From M3007 sp035299505 (lineage in GTDB: Bacteria > Bacteroidota > Bacteroidia > Chitinophagales > Saprospiraceae): a DNA stretch of 64,000 nucleotides. The stretch lies in contig DATGWL010000028.1 in NCBI GenBank assembly GCA_035299505.1, positions 4,101-68,100 on the forward strand, in the 5' to 3' direction. Of this stretch, positions 27,674-36,473 are shown in pieces. Each line of letters starts with the position of its first letter. Within the stretch, counting starts at the first letter, position 1. A model generated the notes under the pieces. The model was not told the DNA's origin. It saw only the letters and a program-made list of their open reading frames with translations, and searched no databases. The translations under genes and the position numbers were made by a program.

Positions 27674-29989
27674 ATGTCTTATCTCGACGAGCTTAACCCC
27701 GTTCAACGTGCTGCTGTAACGAATATTGAAGGTCCGATACTGGTCATTGCCGGTCCGGGATCAGGCAAAACCCGTGTGTTGACCTACCGGATAGCGCATT
27801 TGCTGGAGCATCATGTGCCTCCCCGCGAAATCCTGGCGCTCACCTTTACCAACAAAAGCGCCCGGGAAATGAAAGACCGGATTGAAAAGGTGGTAGGTTC
27901 ATCCGCACAACAGGTATGGGCAGGCACGTTTCACTCCATTTTTGCCCGGATTTTACGCTATGAGGCTGAAAAAATCGGTTATCCATCTTCCTTTACCATT
28001 TATGATTCAGATGATACCCTAAGTGTCATTAAGGCCATCATTAAAGAAATGAACCTGGATCCAACGGTATACAACCCGTCTGCGGTCAGGTCAAGAATTT
28101 CTTTGTGTAAAAGCAACCTGATTACCCCTCCCCTGTACCGGCAAAATGCCGATATGATGCAACAGGACAGAGCAGCGAGGAAGCCTTATGTGGTGGATAT
28201 TTATGAAAAATACGTAGCTCGTTGCCAGCGCTCCGGTGCAATGGATTTTGACGACCTGCTCTACCAGTTATACCGCTTATTTCAACAAAATCCGGATAAT
28301 GTGGTGGATAAATATCGGCGTCGGTTCAGGTTTGTACATGTAGACGAGTTTCAGGACACCAACTTTTTGCAATATGCCATTTTAAGGCAACTGGTAAAAT
28401 ACGAGGGAAGTCAGGAAAATGTGTTCATTGTAGGCGACGATGCCCAGAGTATATATGCTTTCCGTGGGGCAACCATCGACAATATCCTGGATTTTGAGAA
28501 GGACTACCCTACCCTGAAAACCTTTAAACTGGAACAAAATTACCGAAGTACGCACCACATCGTGGAAGCTGCCAATGAGGTAATTTCCTATAATCGCCGG
28601 CAACTGCCTAAAACCATCTGGACTAGCCGCGAAGAGCGCAACAAGATCAAACTGCTCAAATGTGTCACCGACGATGAGGAAGCCAAGCGAGTAGCAGATC
28701 TGATTCTGGAACAAAAGCACCGGTATCATTTACCTAACTCCGAAATTGCTGTTTTGTACCGAACCAATGCGCAAAGCCGCAAGTTTGAGGAACATTTACG
28801 CAAAATAAACCTTCAATACCGGGTTTTTGGAGGCATGTCGTTTTACCAGCGCAAAGAGGTAAAAGACCTGGTGGCTTACCTGAGGCTGGCCGTAAACCCC
28901 AGAGATGAAGAAGCCCTGCGGCGAATCATCAATTACCCCACACGGGGCATCAGCGATGCAACCATTGATAAAATCAGCTCTTTGGCCGGGGCTACAAACA
29001 GCACCATGTGGGAAGCCATGTTGCACCCTGCGCTCGACATAACAGACCGGGCTAAGAAGTCGCTGGCTGGATTTCGGAATATGGTGGAAGACTGGCAAAA
29101 ACGAGCCGCTTCTGAATCGGCATTCAAGCTGGCTGCCGAGATATTGCGCAAATCAGGATTGCACGAATTACTAAAGAGTGATACCAGTCCGGAAGGCATT
29201 GGCCGTTTGGAAAACGTCAACGCCGTTTTAGACGCCATTTCGGAGTTTGCCGATACCCAAAACGCCAATGCCGTCAACAATGACCCTGCACTGGCGGGCG
29301 GCTTTGAAGCATCACTGGCAGCATACCTGCAAACCATCACACTCCTCACCGATGCCGATGATACCGCAGAAGGTTCAGACTACATTACGCTGATGAGTGT
29401 GCACTCAGCCAAGGGACTTGAGTTCAAGAGTGTTTTTGTTACGGGTATGGAGGAACAATTGTTCCCTTCATTTATGTCGCTGGAAGATCCTAAAGGACTG
29501 GATGAAGAACGGCGTTTGTTTTATGTGGCCATCACCAGAGCCAAGGAGCACTTAACCATATGTTTTGCCCAAAACCGGTATCGTTTTGGCCAGATTCGCG
29601 CCAATGAGCCTTCCAGATTTTTGGAAGAAATAGATATCAAACACTTTGATGTGGTGGGCGGCATTGGCGCTGCGCGCAATAGCTTTCAGGGGTCAAGAGA
29701 GCCGCAGCAACCTGCCCGGCCTGGCGCCAGCTTAAGTGGGAATTTTGCCAATCCAAGATTGCGTACCATGCAACAGGCCGCTAATGCCAGGGTGAATGCG
29801 CCTATTGAAGCATCGCCAGTAGAAGCTTTGGTGGAAGGCGTGAACGTGTTGCACCAAAAATTCGGGGAAGGGCAAATTGTGAGCGTAGAAGGCCCGAAAG
29901 ACAACCGGGTGGCTACCATCCGCTTCAAGAACGACGATATGCCGGAGCGGAGGATTGTGTTGAAATTCGCGAAATTACAGGTGATATAG
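27674..29989 (+). CDS. pcrA: UvrD/PcrA-family DNA helicase
   Basis: The 771-residue protein starts at the ATG at 27674 (LNPVQRAAV Q-motif). It carries all superfamily 1 helicase motifs: GPGSGKT (about residues 26-32), TFTNKSAREM, VDEFQDTN (near 222), GDDAQSIYAFRGA, LEQNYRST, and the C-terminal VHSAKGLEF and FYVAITRAK. The tail (about 715-771) holds a Tudor-like region (VLHQKFGEGQIVSVEG) that in PcrA contacts RNA polymerase. It is an ATP-driven 3'-to-5' helicase for repair and for removing replication obstacles. It converges on fabG with a long hairpin between them. Confidence 0.92.
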   Translation: MSYLDELNPVQRAAVTNIEGPILVIAGPGSGKTRVLTYRIAHLLEHHVPPREILALTFTNKSAREMKDRIEKVVGSSAQQVWAGTFHSIFARILRYEAEKIGYPSSFTIYDSDDTLSVIKAIIKEMNLDPTVYNPSAVRSRISLCKSNLITPPLYRQNADMMQQDRAARKPYVVDIYEKYVARCQRSGAMDFDDLLYQLYRLFQQNPDNVVDKYRRRFRFVHVDEFQDTNFLQYAILRQLVKYEGSQENVFIVGDDAQSIYAFRGATIDNILDFEKDYPTLKTFKLEQNYRSTHHIVEAANEVISYNRRQLPKTIWTSREERNKIKLLKCVTDDEEAKRVADLILEQKHRYHLPNSEIAVLYRTNAQSRKFEEHLRKINLQYRVFGGMSFYQRKEVKDLVAYLRLAVNPRDEEALRRIINYPTRGISDATIDKISSLAGATNSTMWEAMLHPALDITDRAKKSLAGFRNMVEDWQKRAASESAFKLAAEILRKSGLHELLKSDTSPEGIGRLENVNAVLDAISEFADTQNANAVNNDPALAGGFEASLAAYLQTITLLTDADDTAEGSDYITLMSVHSAKGLEFKSVFVTGMEEQLFPSFMSLEDPKGLDEERRLFYVAITRAKEHLTICFAQNRYRFGQIRANEPSRFLEEIDIKHFDVVGGIGAARNSFQGSREPQQPARPGASLSGNFANPRLRTMQQAANARVNAPIEASPVEALVEGVNVLHQKFGEGQIVSVEGPKDNRVATIRFKNDDMPERRIVLKFAKLQVI

Positions 29990-29996
29990 GAGCGGC

Positions 29997-30082
29997 TTAC
30001 CACTAAGCCACAGAGGGCACAAAGAGATACTAAGTGTATAATTCCTGAGTGTCTCTTTGTGCCCTCCGTGGCTTGGTGGTAA
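29997..30082. terminator. long bidirectional hairpin between pcrA and fabG
   Basis: Arms of about 31 nt (29997-30027 and 30052-30082) pair with a few mismatches around a 24-nt loop. The arm contains AAGCCACAGAGGGCACAAAG-type sequence, a widespread intergenic repeat unit. On the plus strand it is followed by AAAAAA. It probably ends transcription of both convergent genes. Confidence 0.65.
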
Positions 30083-30086
30083 AAAA

Positions 30087-30827
30087 CTAAATATTCAACC
30101 CACCACAAACAGAAATGACCTGTCCGGTGATGTAGGCGCCCATATCGGAGGCCAGGAACACGCAGGTGTTGGCTACATCATCGCCGGAACCCAGGCGTTT
30201 GAGGGGGATAGCTGCCAGGTAGCCTTCCTTGGTTTTTTCATCCAGCGCATCAGTCATTTCCGTGGCGATGAAGCCCGGCGCTACGGCATTACACCGAATA
30301 CCGCGGGAGCCGTATTCCTTGGCAATGGATTTGGAGAAACCAATGATGCCTGCTTTGGACGCGGCATAGTTGGCCTGCCCCTGTTGGCCAAACACCCCTA
30401 CCACAGAACTCATATTGATGATACTGCCGCCGGTGCGAATCATCGGTTTGAGGGCGTGTTTGGTCAGATTGAACACAGATTTGAGGTTGGTTTGGATTAC
30501 CTCATCCCACTGTTGTTCCGTCATGCGCAGCATCAGGGTATCCCGGGTAATACCGGCGTTATTGATCACAATATCCAGTTTGCCAAAATCAGCCACCACC
30601 TGGCCGATGAGCGTTTCCGCCTGGGCAAAATCGCCGGCATCACTTTGATAGGCTTTGGCATTGGCGCCAAGCTCAGCAGCCAGCTTTTCTGCTCTGGCCT
30701 GTGAAGAAGGAGATACATACGTGAAAGCTACTTTCGCGCCGTTTGCGACAAACTTGCGCACGAGCGCTTCGCCAATACCACGTGAGCCGCCGGTAATCAG
30801 GGCTACTTTTCCGTCGAGTAATGTCAT
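30087..30827 (-). CDS. fabG: 3-oxoacyl-[acyl-carrier-protein] reductase
   Basis: The 246-residue SDR has the cofactor loop TGGSRGIG (residues 12-19), NNAGITRD, a catalytic Ser in NMSSVVG, the YxxxK site in ANYAASKAG, and the C-terminal PGFIATEMT and TGQVISVCGG typical of FabG. It reduces 3-oxoacyl-ACP with NADPH in fatty acid elongation. Unlike the SDR at 11528, all catalytic residues are intact. Length and motifs match housekeeping FabG; without other fatty acid genes nearby, a paralog with another substrate cannot be excluded. It lies 54 nt downstream of the sdaA stop on the same strand. Confidence 0.9.
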   Translation of the reverse strand: MTLLDGKVALITGGSRGIGEALVRKFVANGAKVAFTYVSPSSQARAEKLAAELGANAKAYQSDAGDFAQAETLIGQVVADFGKLDIVINNAGITRDTLMLRMTEQQWDEVIQTNLKSVFNLTKHALKPMIRTGGSIINMSSVVGVFGQQGQANYAASKAGIIGFSKSIAKEYGSRGIRCNAVAPGFIATEMTDALDEKTKEGYLAAIPLKRLGSGDDVANTCVFLASDMGAYITGQVISVCGGLNI

Positions 30828-30881
30828 AATGGAATGAAAATGTTGGTTTTAGGAGCTGCAAAGTTGAGAAAACTTGCCGGA

Positions 30882-32288
30882 TTAACACTCAACTACGTTC
30901 ACGGAAATATTCACAGCCAGTCCACCGTCGGCCGTTTCTTTGTATTTGGTGTTCATGTCATGGGCAGTATCCTTCATGGTTTTGATAACTGCATCCAGAC
31001 TAACTTTTGCATGTTGAGGGTTTCCTTCCAGAGCAATCTGACTTGCTGTAATGGCCTTTATGGCGCCCATGGTATTGCGTTCTATGCAGGGAATTTGCAC
31101 CAATCCGCCAATAGGGTCGCAGGTCATACCCAGATGGTGTTCCATGGCGATTTCTGCTGCCATCATCACCTGACCGTAATTCCCGCCCAGACATTCCGTG
31201 AGGGCGCCGGCTGCCATAGCCGACGACACCCCGATTTCTGCCTGGCAACCGCCCATAGCTGCCGAAATGGTAGCGCCTTTTTTAAACAAACTGCCCAGCT
31301 CTCCTGCGGTCAGCAGGAATTTGACAATATCTTCTTCCAGAAAAGAATCACTAAAGCAAACATGGTACATCAAAACGGCCGGAATAACCCCTGCCGCCCC
31401 ATTGGTAGGCGCCGTTACCACCCTGCCAAAAGCCGCATTTTCTTCATTCACAGCCAGCGCAAAACAGCTTACCCATTTCAAAATATCCTGGAAAGTATGG
31501 CCGCCCCGGCTGATTTGCCTTACCCAATCTTCTGCGTTATGATAAGGTTTGCCGTGCAACAACTTCCGGCTCAGCGGTGCGGCCCTTCTCACTACATCCA
31601 GACCTCCCGGCAGAATACCATCGGTATGGCAGCCCTGATAAATGCAATCGCGCATAACCTGCCAGATATTCATCAATTCCTTTCGGATCTGATCAGCATT
31701 TCTCCAGCTCAGTTCGTTTTGCCACACAATTTCAGATACATTCTTACCCTCCCTGTCACAGTACACTTTCAATTCCTCAGCCTGATCAATAGGGAAAGGC
31801 AGATGCTTGGAAGAAGCTGCATCCTGCTCGCCTTCTTTTACCACAAAGCCGCCGCCTACGGAGTAGTAGGTATGGGAAACGCCTTCTCCATTGTGGTAAA
31901 AAGCCCTGAAGATCAAACCATTGGCATGATAAGGTAAGGTTTGGTCGTACAGGAAAACCACGTCTGTTTCGGGGTCGAAAGGAATGGTATGACACCCATC
32001 CAGGTGAATGGTTTTGGTGTCGTGAATGCGTTGAAAATTTCGTTGCACATCATCTACAGGGATGGTTACCGGGTCATCGCCATTCAGCCCCAGCAAAACT
32101 GCCAGATCAGTGCCGTGTCCCTTTCCTGTTTTGGCCAGAGAACCATATAATTCCACCTGCACCTGCTTTACTGCCTCCGGCCGAATTTCTTTCAAAAAAC
32201 GCTGAGCGGCCCTCCAGGGGCCCATGGTATGTGAGCTACTCGGCCCAATGCCGATTTTAAATATATCAAAAACAGAGATTCTTTCCAT
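30882..32288 (-). CDS. sdaA: L-serine ammonia-lyase (fused iron-sulfur type)
   Basis: The 468-residue protein is the single-chain form with beta and alpha domains joined. The N-terminus holds the signature GIGPSSSHTMGPW. The alpha part holds APTNGAAG and the cluster region CDPIGGLVQIPC with two cysteines near residues 389 and 399. The enzyme uses a [4Fe-4S] cluster to convert L-serine to pyruvate and ammonia. The ATG at 32288 gives the usual family length. A -7 box lies about 85 nt upstream. Confidence 0.93.
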   Translation of the reverse strand: MERISVFDIFKIGIGPSSSHTMGPWRAAQRFLKEIRPEAVKQVQVELYGSLAKTGKGHGTDLAVLLGLNGDDPVTIPVDDVQRNFQRIHDTKTIHLDGCHTIPFDPETDVVFLYDQTLPYHANGLIFRAFYHNGEGVSHTYYSVGGGFVVKEGEQDAASSKHLPFPIDQAEELKVYCDREGKNVSEIVWQNELSWRNADQIRKELMNIWQVMRDCIYQGCHTDGILPGGLDVVRRAAPLSRKLLHGKPYHNAEDWVRQISRGGHTFQDILKWVSCFALAVNEENAAFGRVVTAPTNGAAGVIPAVLMYHVCFSDSFLEEDIVKFLLTAGELGSLFKKGATISAAMGGCQAEIGVSSAMAAGALTECLGGNYGQVMMAAEIAMEHHLGMTCDPIGGLVQIPCIERNTMGAIKAITASQIALEGNPQHAKVSLDAVIKTMKDTAHDMNTKYKETADGGLAVNISVNVVEC

Positions 32289-32290
32289 AG

Positions 32291-32353
32291 ATCGACGGTT
32301 GACGGCCGACGGTTGACGGCCGACGGCTTATGGTGGACGGCCTGAGGCCGATG
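32291..32353. repeat. GACGGTTGACGGCC-type short tandem repeat
   Basis: Degenerate repeats of GACGGTTGACGGCC and GACGGCC lie in the sdaA leader, between the -7 box and the ATG. The copies drift toward CCTGAGGCCGATGG at the distal end. Confidence 0.65.
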
Positions 32354-32371
32354 GTGTTTAATAATTTCCGG

Positions 32372-32379
32372 CAAAAGTA
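32372..32379 (-). promoter_or_regulatory. -7 box (TACTTTTG) for sdaA
   Basis: On the minus strand TACTTTTG fits TAnnTTTG, with the same flanks (CC...CC) as the -7 box of gcvH at 38742. It lies 84 nt before the sdaA start. No clear -33 box was found. Confidence 0.45.
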
Positions 32380-32443
32380 GGCAAAGCCGGAACCTGATAG
32401 TGGTTCTTTTGTTCCTTTGCCGGGAAAAATTCTATCTGTCTTC

Positions 32444-33700
32444 ATGCTTCCTAATACTCAGGCATACGCGGCGTTGCACATTCCGGATTACCGAAGGTTT
32501 CTGGCTATGCGTTTGATGACCACGCTGACGGTGCAGATTATGTCGGTATCAGTACAGTATTACATTTACCTGCTTACAGATGATCCGCTGATGCTGGGCT
32601 TAATAGGCCTGACGGAAGCCTTGCCAGCTATTGGAATTAGTTTATGGGCCGGACACCTGGCAGACAAAAAGAACAGACGGAATATCCTCATTGGTTGTAT
32701 TTCGCTTTTGTTGGTCTGTACTGTTGCTCTTTTGGCGGTCGCCCTGAATGAAGCCCGTTTGCCTCACAAAACCCTTTTGCTCAGCATTTATACCATTATT
32801 TTCTTCACCGGAATCGCCCGTGGCTTTTTTAGCCCAACCAACTTTGCTTTTTTGCCTCAAATTGTGGACAGAGATAAACTTCAAAACGCCATCAACTGGA
32901 ACAGCAGCACCTGGGAGGTGGCCAGTATTACAGGTCTTGCGCTTGGGGGTGTCATTTTCGGATCCGGAGGTGGTATTGCCGCTTTTGCCACTATGAGTGT
33001 ATTATGTGGACTGGCATTGGTTTTTACGCTGCAGATCAAGCCCAGGCAAGTGCCGGCATTTGACCAAACAGAGACTGCGTTGCGCCGCATCAGCGAGGGT
33101 TTAAAATTTGTGTTCAATAATCAATTAATCATAGGCTCCATCGCCATGGACTTGTTTGCTGTATTTTTTGGTGGAGCAGTGGCCTTGATGCCTGTTTTTG
33201 CTAAAGACATCCTGCACGTTGGTCCTCAGGGTGCCGGTATCCTGCGCGCTTCCATGGCGGTTGGCGCCATTACTATGGCTATATTCCTGGCACACAGGCC
33301 ATTGGGTAAAAATGCAGGGAAAATCATGCTGTTTTGCGTGGCAGGATTTGGCCTGTGTAATATCTTTTTCGGGCTAAGTACCAACTTCTTTCTCTCCTGC
33401 CTGCTGTTGCTCCTGGCCGGCATGTTCGATGAAGTAAGTGTGTTTATTCGCTCAGCGTTGGTTCAATTCCAAACGCCGGAAAACATGAAAGGGCGGGTAT
33501 CTTCTGTCAGTTCTATTTTCATTACTTCCAGCAACGAATTGGGAGCCTTTGAGAGCGGTCTGGCCGCCCGGTTCATGGGCACGGTGCCATCCGTGGTATT
33601 TGGCGGATTAATGACCCTGGGCGTGGTGGCTTTCACCTGGTGGCGGGCCCCAAAACTCAGGAATTACGATTTTGAAGGGCAAACAGATCATTTGCCCTGA
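32444..33700 (+). CDS. MFS transporter (EntS-like exporter family)
   Basis: The 418-residue protein starts at the ATG at 32444. It has about ten to twelve hydrophobic segments and the MFS loop motif GHLADKKNRRNI between segments 2 and 3. The segments around GVIFGSGGGIAAFATMSVL, MDLFAVFFGGAVALMPVFA and LLLLAGMFDEVSVFIRSALV fit the MFS_3/enterobactin-exporter-like family. It probably exports a small molecule by proton exchange; the substrate is unknown. Its 3' end overlaps the convergent anti-sigma gene by 13 nt (33688-33700). Confidence 0.82.
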   Translation: MLPNTQAYAALHIPDYRRFLAMRLMTTLTVQIMSVSVQYYIYLLTDDPLMLGLIGLTEALPAIGISLWAGHLADKKNRRNILIGCISLLLVCTVALLAVALNEARLPHKTLLLSIYTIIFFTGIARGFFSPTNFAFLPQIVDRDKLQNAINWNSSTWEVASITGLALGGVIFGSGGGIAAFATMSVLCGLALVFTLQIKPRQVPAFDQTETALRRISEGLKFVFNNQLIIGSIAMDLFAVFFGGAVALMPVFAKDILHVGPQGAGILRASMAVGAITMAIFLAHRPLGKNAGKIMLFCVAGFGLCNIFFGLSTNFFLSCLLLLLAGMFDEVSVFIRSALVQFQTPENMKGRVSSVSSIFITSSNELGAFESGLAARFMGTVPSVVFGGLMTLGVVAFTWWRAPKLRNYDFEGQTDHLP

Positions 33701-34263
33701 TCTCCCTGTGTAAAGAACGACATCAGCTCCGGCGTATCACCCAGCGAGGTGCCGATGGCTTGTTGCATGCCTGACTCGGGCAGGTAAAGCGGCGCGGTCG
33801 GAATGGCGTTTACAGGTTCAGGCTGTAAAGCTACAGGTTCCGGCAAAGGGGATGGAATAGGAACCAGGCGGGTTTTATACACCACTTTTTCGCGCCATTT
33901 AATGCGTTCTACCCATACGGTATCCGTTTTTTGTTGCACTATTGGCACTCGTTTTTCCTGGATTTTTACTGGTCTGAACAGCCACATAGCCCCCCACCCC
34001 ATTGCCAGCACACCCAGCGCCAGCCAAATACTCACCCTTACCCCTTCAGGCTTCGGGAATTGGGTCATGACGCGTGCGCGCAACCGCTCAGGCGCAACCA
34101 CCGATGCATCCATAGATTCGGCCATTTGAAGCATCCGCCGGATCTGATCGTATTCTTCCCGGGGCATCATAGAAAGCACCAGTGCTTTCTCCGCATTGCT
34201 CAGGCGTTCAAATGCCTTTTCTTTTGCTAATTGTTCAATTTTATCCAACATAATGCAAAGCAT
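33688..34263 (-). CDS. single-pass membrane anti-sigma-like protein
   Basis: The 191-residue protein is coupled to the sigma gene by a TAATG overlap at 34261-34265; a second ATG at 34251 is possible. The N-terminal ~75 residues are helical and Leu/Ala/Glu-rich (AFERLSNAEKALVLSMMP), as in anti-sigma cytoplasmic domains. One transmembrane segment (VSIWLALGVLAMGWGAMWLF, about 81-100) follows, then a Pro-rich periplasmic tail (VPIPSPLPEPVALQPEPV). No zinc motif is visible. Position in the operon directly after the sigma gene is the main evidence for an anti-sigma role. Its 3' end overlaps the MFS gene on the other strand. Confidence 0.72.
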   Translation of the reverse strand: MLCIMLDKIEQLAKEKAFERLSNAEKALVLSMMPREEYDQIRRMLQMAESMDASVVAPERLRARVMTQFPKPEGVRVSIWLALGVLAMGWGAMWLFRPVKIQEKRVPIVQQKTDTVWVERIKWREKVVYKTRLVPIPSPLPEPVALQPEPVNAIPTAPLYLPESGMQQAIGTSLGDTPELMSFFTQGDQGK

Positions 34264-34817
34264 TAAAAGTAAGTGCCTGCCAATTGAGTGCGCAACTGAC
34301 GAATGGCATGGTGCAACCTGGACTTAACCGTACCCTCCGGACAATCCAGTATTTCTGCAATTTCTGGCACGGTAAATCCTTCCTGATAGCGTAGTATAAA
34401 ACACTGACGCTGTGCATCGGGTAGCAAGGCAATCTGCTGCCGAAGCCGGGTTTCCAGCCAATCAGGCTCCGGCATATCCGGCAACTCATGAGCCCAGATA
34501 TCTACCGGTTCAGGTTCCGGCAGTGGAGGGCGCCGGAATTCATTCCTGCAGAGATTGGTTGCCAGCGTATAAACCCAGGTTTTAAAGCGTTTTTCCGGGT
34601 TGAACAAATGTGGCTTTTCAATGATTTTTAAAAAGAGCTCCTGGGTAAAGTCTTCAGCCCTGGCGGCATCCCGCTGCAACATGCGGAAGAAAAAGCGGTA
34701 CATCCGCGTACTGTACCGTTCGTACAGTTCCGCGAATGCCCGCTCTTGCCGCTGAGCAATGGCTTGCATCAGCGCTTCATCCGTGTAACTATGATATGTT
34801 CGCCGGAATAATGGCAT
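34263..34817 (-). CDS. ECF-family RNA polymerase sigma factor
   Basis: The 184-residue protein has region 2 (RAFAELYERYSTRMYRFFFR, then AEDFTQELFLKII and FKTWVYTLATNLCRNEFRR) and region 4 (ALLPDAQRQCFILRYQEG-type start, then FTVPEIAEILDCPEGTVKSR), both well conserved. It directs RNA polymerase to a dedicated promoter set. The ATG lies 2 nt after the stop of the FGE-like gene, and the stop overlaps the anti-sigma start by 1 nt, so all three genes form a tight operon. Confidence 0.9.
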   Translation of the reverse strand: MPLFRRTYHSYTDEALMQAIAQRQERAFAELYERYSTRMYRFFFRMLQRDAARAEDFTQELFLKIIEKPHLFNPEKRFKTWVYTLATNLCRNEFRRPPLPEPEPVDIWAHELPDMPEPDWLETRLRQQIALLPDAQRQCFILRYQEGFTVPEIAEILDCPEGTVKSRLHHAIRQLRTQLAGTYF

Positions 34818-34819
34818 GT

Positions 34820-36436
34820 TTATTCTTCAATAACTTCCATGAAGACCCGGAATCCAACGGCAGGACTAGGCAGTGCATATTCTTTGACTGTCATTACCTG
34901 GCCATAATAAGGCTCGTCTTGCCAGCTGCCACCTTTGGCCTTACCTGGCTGATCAATCATCTCGGCCACATTTCCGGAAATAGCGTACAAGCCAAAATCA
35001 TTCGGGAAATAGGAATCTACTTTCACCGGGAAAAATCCGCCATCGTTGGATTCCGGTTTCAGCTGACTGACATCCTTTACATCTGTCATGGGCGAAGTCT
35101 GGGAAGGACAATTACCGCATGGCTCCTTTGCATTGTAATTTGCCAGATAACAGCCTTTGGAATTGCGTACAAAGTAACCACCCCAGGGATAAGGTGCATC
35201 TCCCCTGCCCGCGCGTGCCGCGCGCATCCATTCTTCTTCTGAAGGTAAGCGAAAAAGGACTTTTTTAAACCGCTTTTTCTCCTGAGAACTATTGTAAACC
35301 ATGGTGATCCAGGCGCAATACTTCTGGGCAGCCTCATAGCTAATGTTTTGTACAGGGCAATTGGGTTCATCCGGATGAGCGTGTTCAAAAACCCTGTTTT
35401 CCGGAAGCGATCTCCATTCTGCCGGCAACAGCGAATACCAATCGGTTTTACCTGTTTTGCAAGTTGCCAGCTGCTCAAACTCTTTATTTTTGACCAAATC
35501 TGTTAAAAACTGCTCAAACTGAGCGTTGGTTGTTTCAATGGATGAAGCATACAAGCGATCTCCAACTTTTTTCATATTCTTTTCCAAAGATCGCGGACTC
35601 ATCACAGACAACACCGGACTTGGAGGTATTTCAGGGCCAAAAAAGGTGCGCACATCCTCCTCACGGCCACCTTCACGGGCTATTTTAAGCGCCAGGTTTT
35701 GCATCCGGTCTGCTTTGGTAAATTCTCCTGCTGTGCCGTAATGCCGGTACAGCATCAGAACAGCGGGCAAATAGTTGAGGTTAACCCGCGCCACCGTGGC
35801 CGGGTCTTTTTCCGGTTCAAAGCTCAGTTCCAGATAATCGGTACGAAAACGATTTTCAAAATTGTACCGCAGGTTTGCCAGGTTGTCAAAAGGCGTCCCG
35901 CTGTATTTCAGCGCCAGGCCGGTCAGGTAAAGTTTATCCCGGTCTGTTTGCAATACTTCCTTATTGGTCATGCTGCCAAAATAAACCGGTTTAGGGGAAG
36001 CTTTCGGGGAAGGGTGCACCAATTTGTACAAAAACTCCTGCAGGGTACTGTTTGCAGGGATCCAGCTTAGTCCTTCTGTTTCCAGGGTTCTGGACCGATA
36101 ATTCGGATCCTGCAGCCATTGAAAACTCAATACACTTACGTCCTGGCGCACGCCCAGGGCATATTGCAACAGGAGAGCCGGGTACGTGTCGGTTTCCTGC
36201 TGGGTAAAAAGAATAGCATTTTCCTCCACCGACATCAGGGCATTAAAATTCCAGTTGAGCAGCCCGGGAGAAAAAGATCCACTTGCGTACCATTCTTTAC
36301 AAATGGCGGCAACTTCCTGTCTGTTGCCAGCCATTTCAGCGGCCTTGATGCGGTTTTCATAATCACCGGTAGAGGCGCGCAGGATCCAGGGTGAAGTAAG
36401 CAGGCCAATAATCAGCCAAACAAAAGGTTCTTTCAT
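34820..36436 (-). CDS. FGE-sulfatase (SUMF1-fold) domain protein, exported
   Basis: The 538-residue protein has an N-terminal hydrophobic segment (FVWLIIGLLTSPWILRAS) that acts as signal or anchor. A helical N-terminal region of unknown kind is followed by a C-terminal formylglycine-generating-enzyme-like domain (about 300-538): NCPVQNISYEAAQKYCAW, RLPSEEEWMRAAR, PYPWGG, NVAEMI, KGGSW and VGFRVF. The active-site cysteines of true FGE are absent near KGGSWQDEPYYG, so it is probably a binding protein of the GldJ/GldK type and not an enzyme. It is the first gene of the sigma/anti-sigma operon (2-nt gap) and may be the sensor or target of that system (inference). Confidence 0.75.
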   Translation of the reverse strand: MKEPFVWLIIGLLTSPWILRASTGDYENRIKAAEMAGNRQEVAAICKEWYASGSFSPGLLNWNFNALMSVEENAILFTQQETDTYPALLLQYALGVRQDVSVLSFQWLQDPNYRSRTLETEGLSWIPANSTLQEFLYKLVHPSPKASPKPVYFGSMTNKEVLQTDRDKLYLTGLALKYSGTPFDNLANLRYNFENRFRTDYLELSFEPEKDPATVARVNLNYLPAVLMLYRHYGTAGEFTKADRMQNLALKIAREGGREEDVRTFFGPEIPPSPVLSVMSPRSLEKNMKKVGDRLYASSIETTNAQFEQFLTDLVKNKEFEQLATCKTGKTDWYSLLPAEWRSLPENRVFEHAHPDEPNCPVQNISYEAAQKYCAWITMVYNSSQEKKRFKKVLFRLPSEEEWMRAARAGRGDAPYPWGGYFVRNSKGCYLANYNAKEPCGNCPSQTSPMTDVKDVSQLKPESNDGGFFPVKVDSYFPNDFGLYAISGNVAEMIDQPGKAKGGSWQDEPYYGQVMTVKEYALPSPAVGFRVFMEVIEE

Positions 36437-36473
36437 AGACTAAAGTTTGAAGTGTGGAAATGTAGCTTAAATA

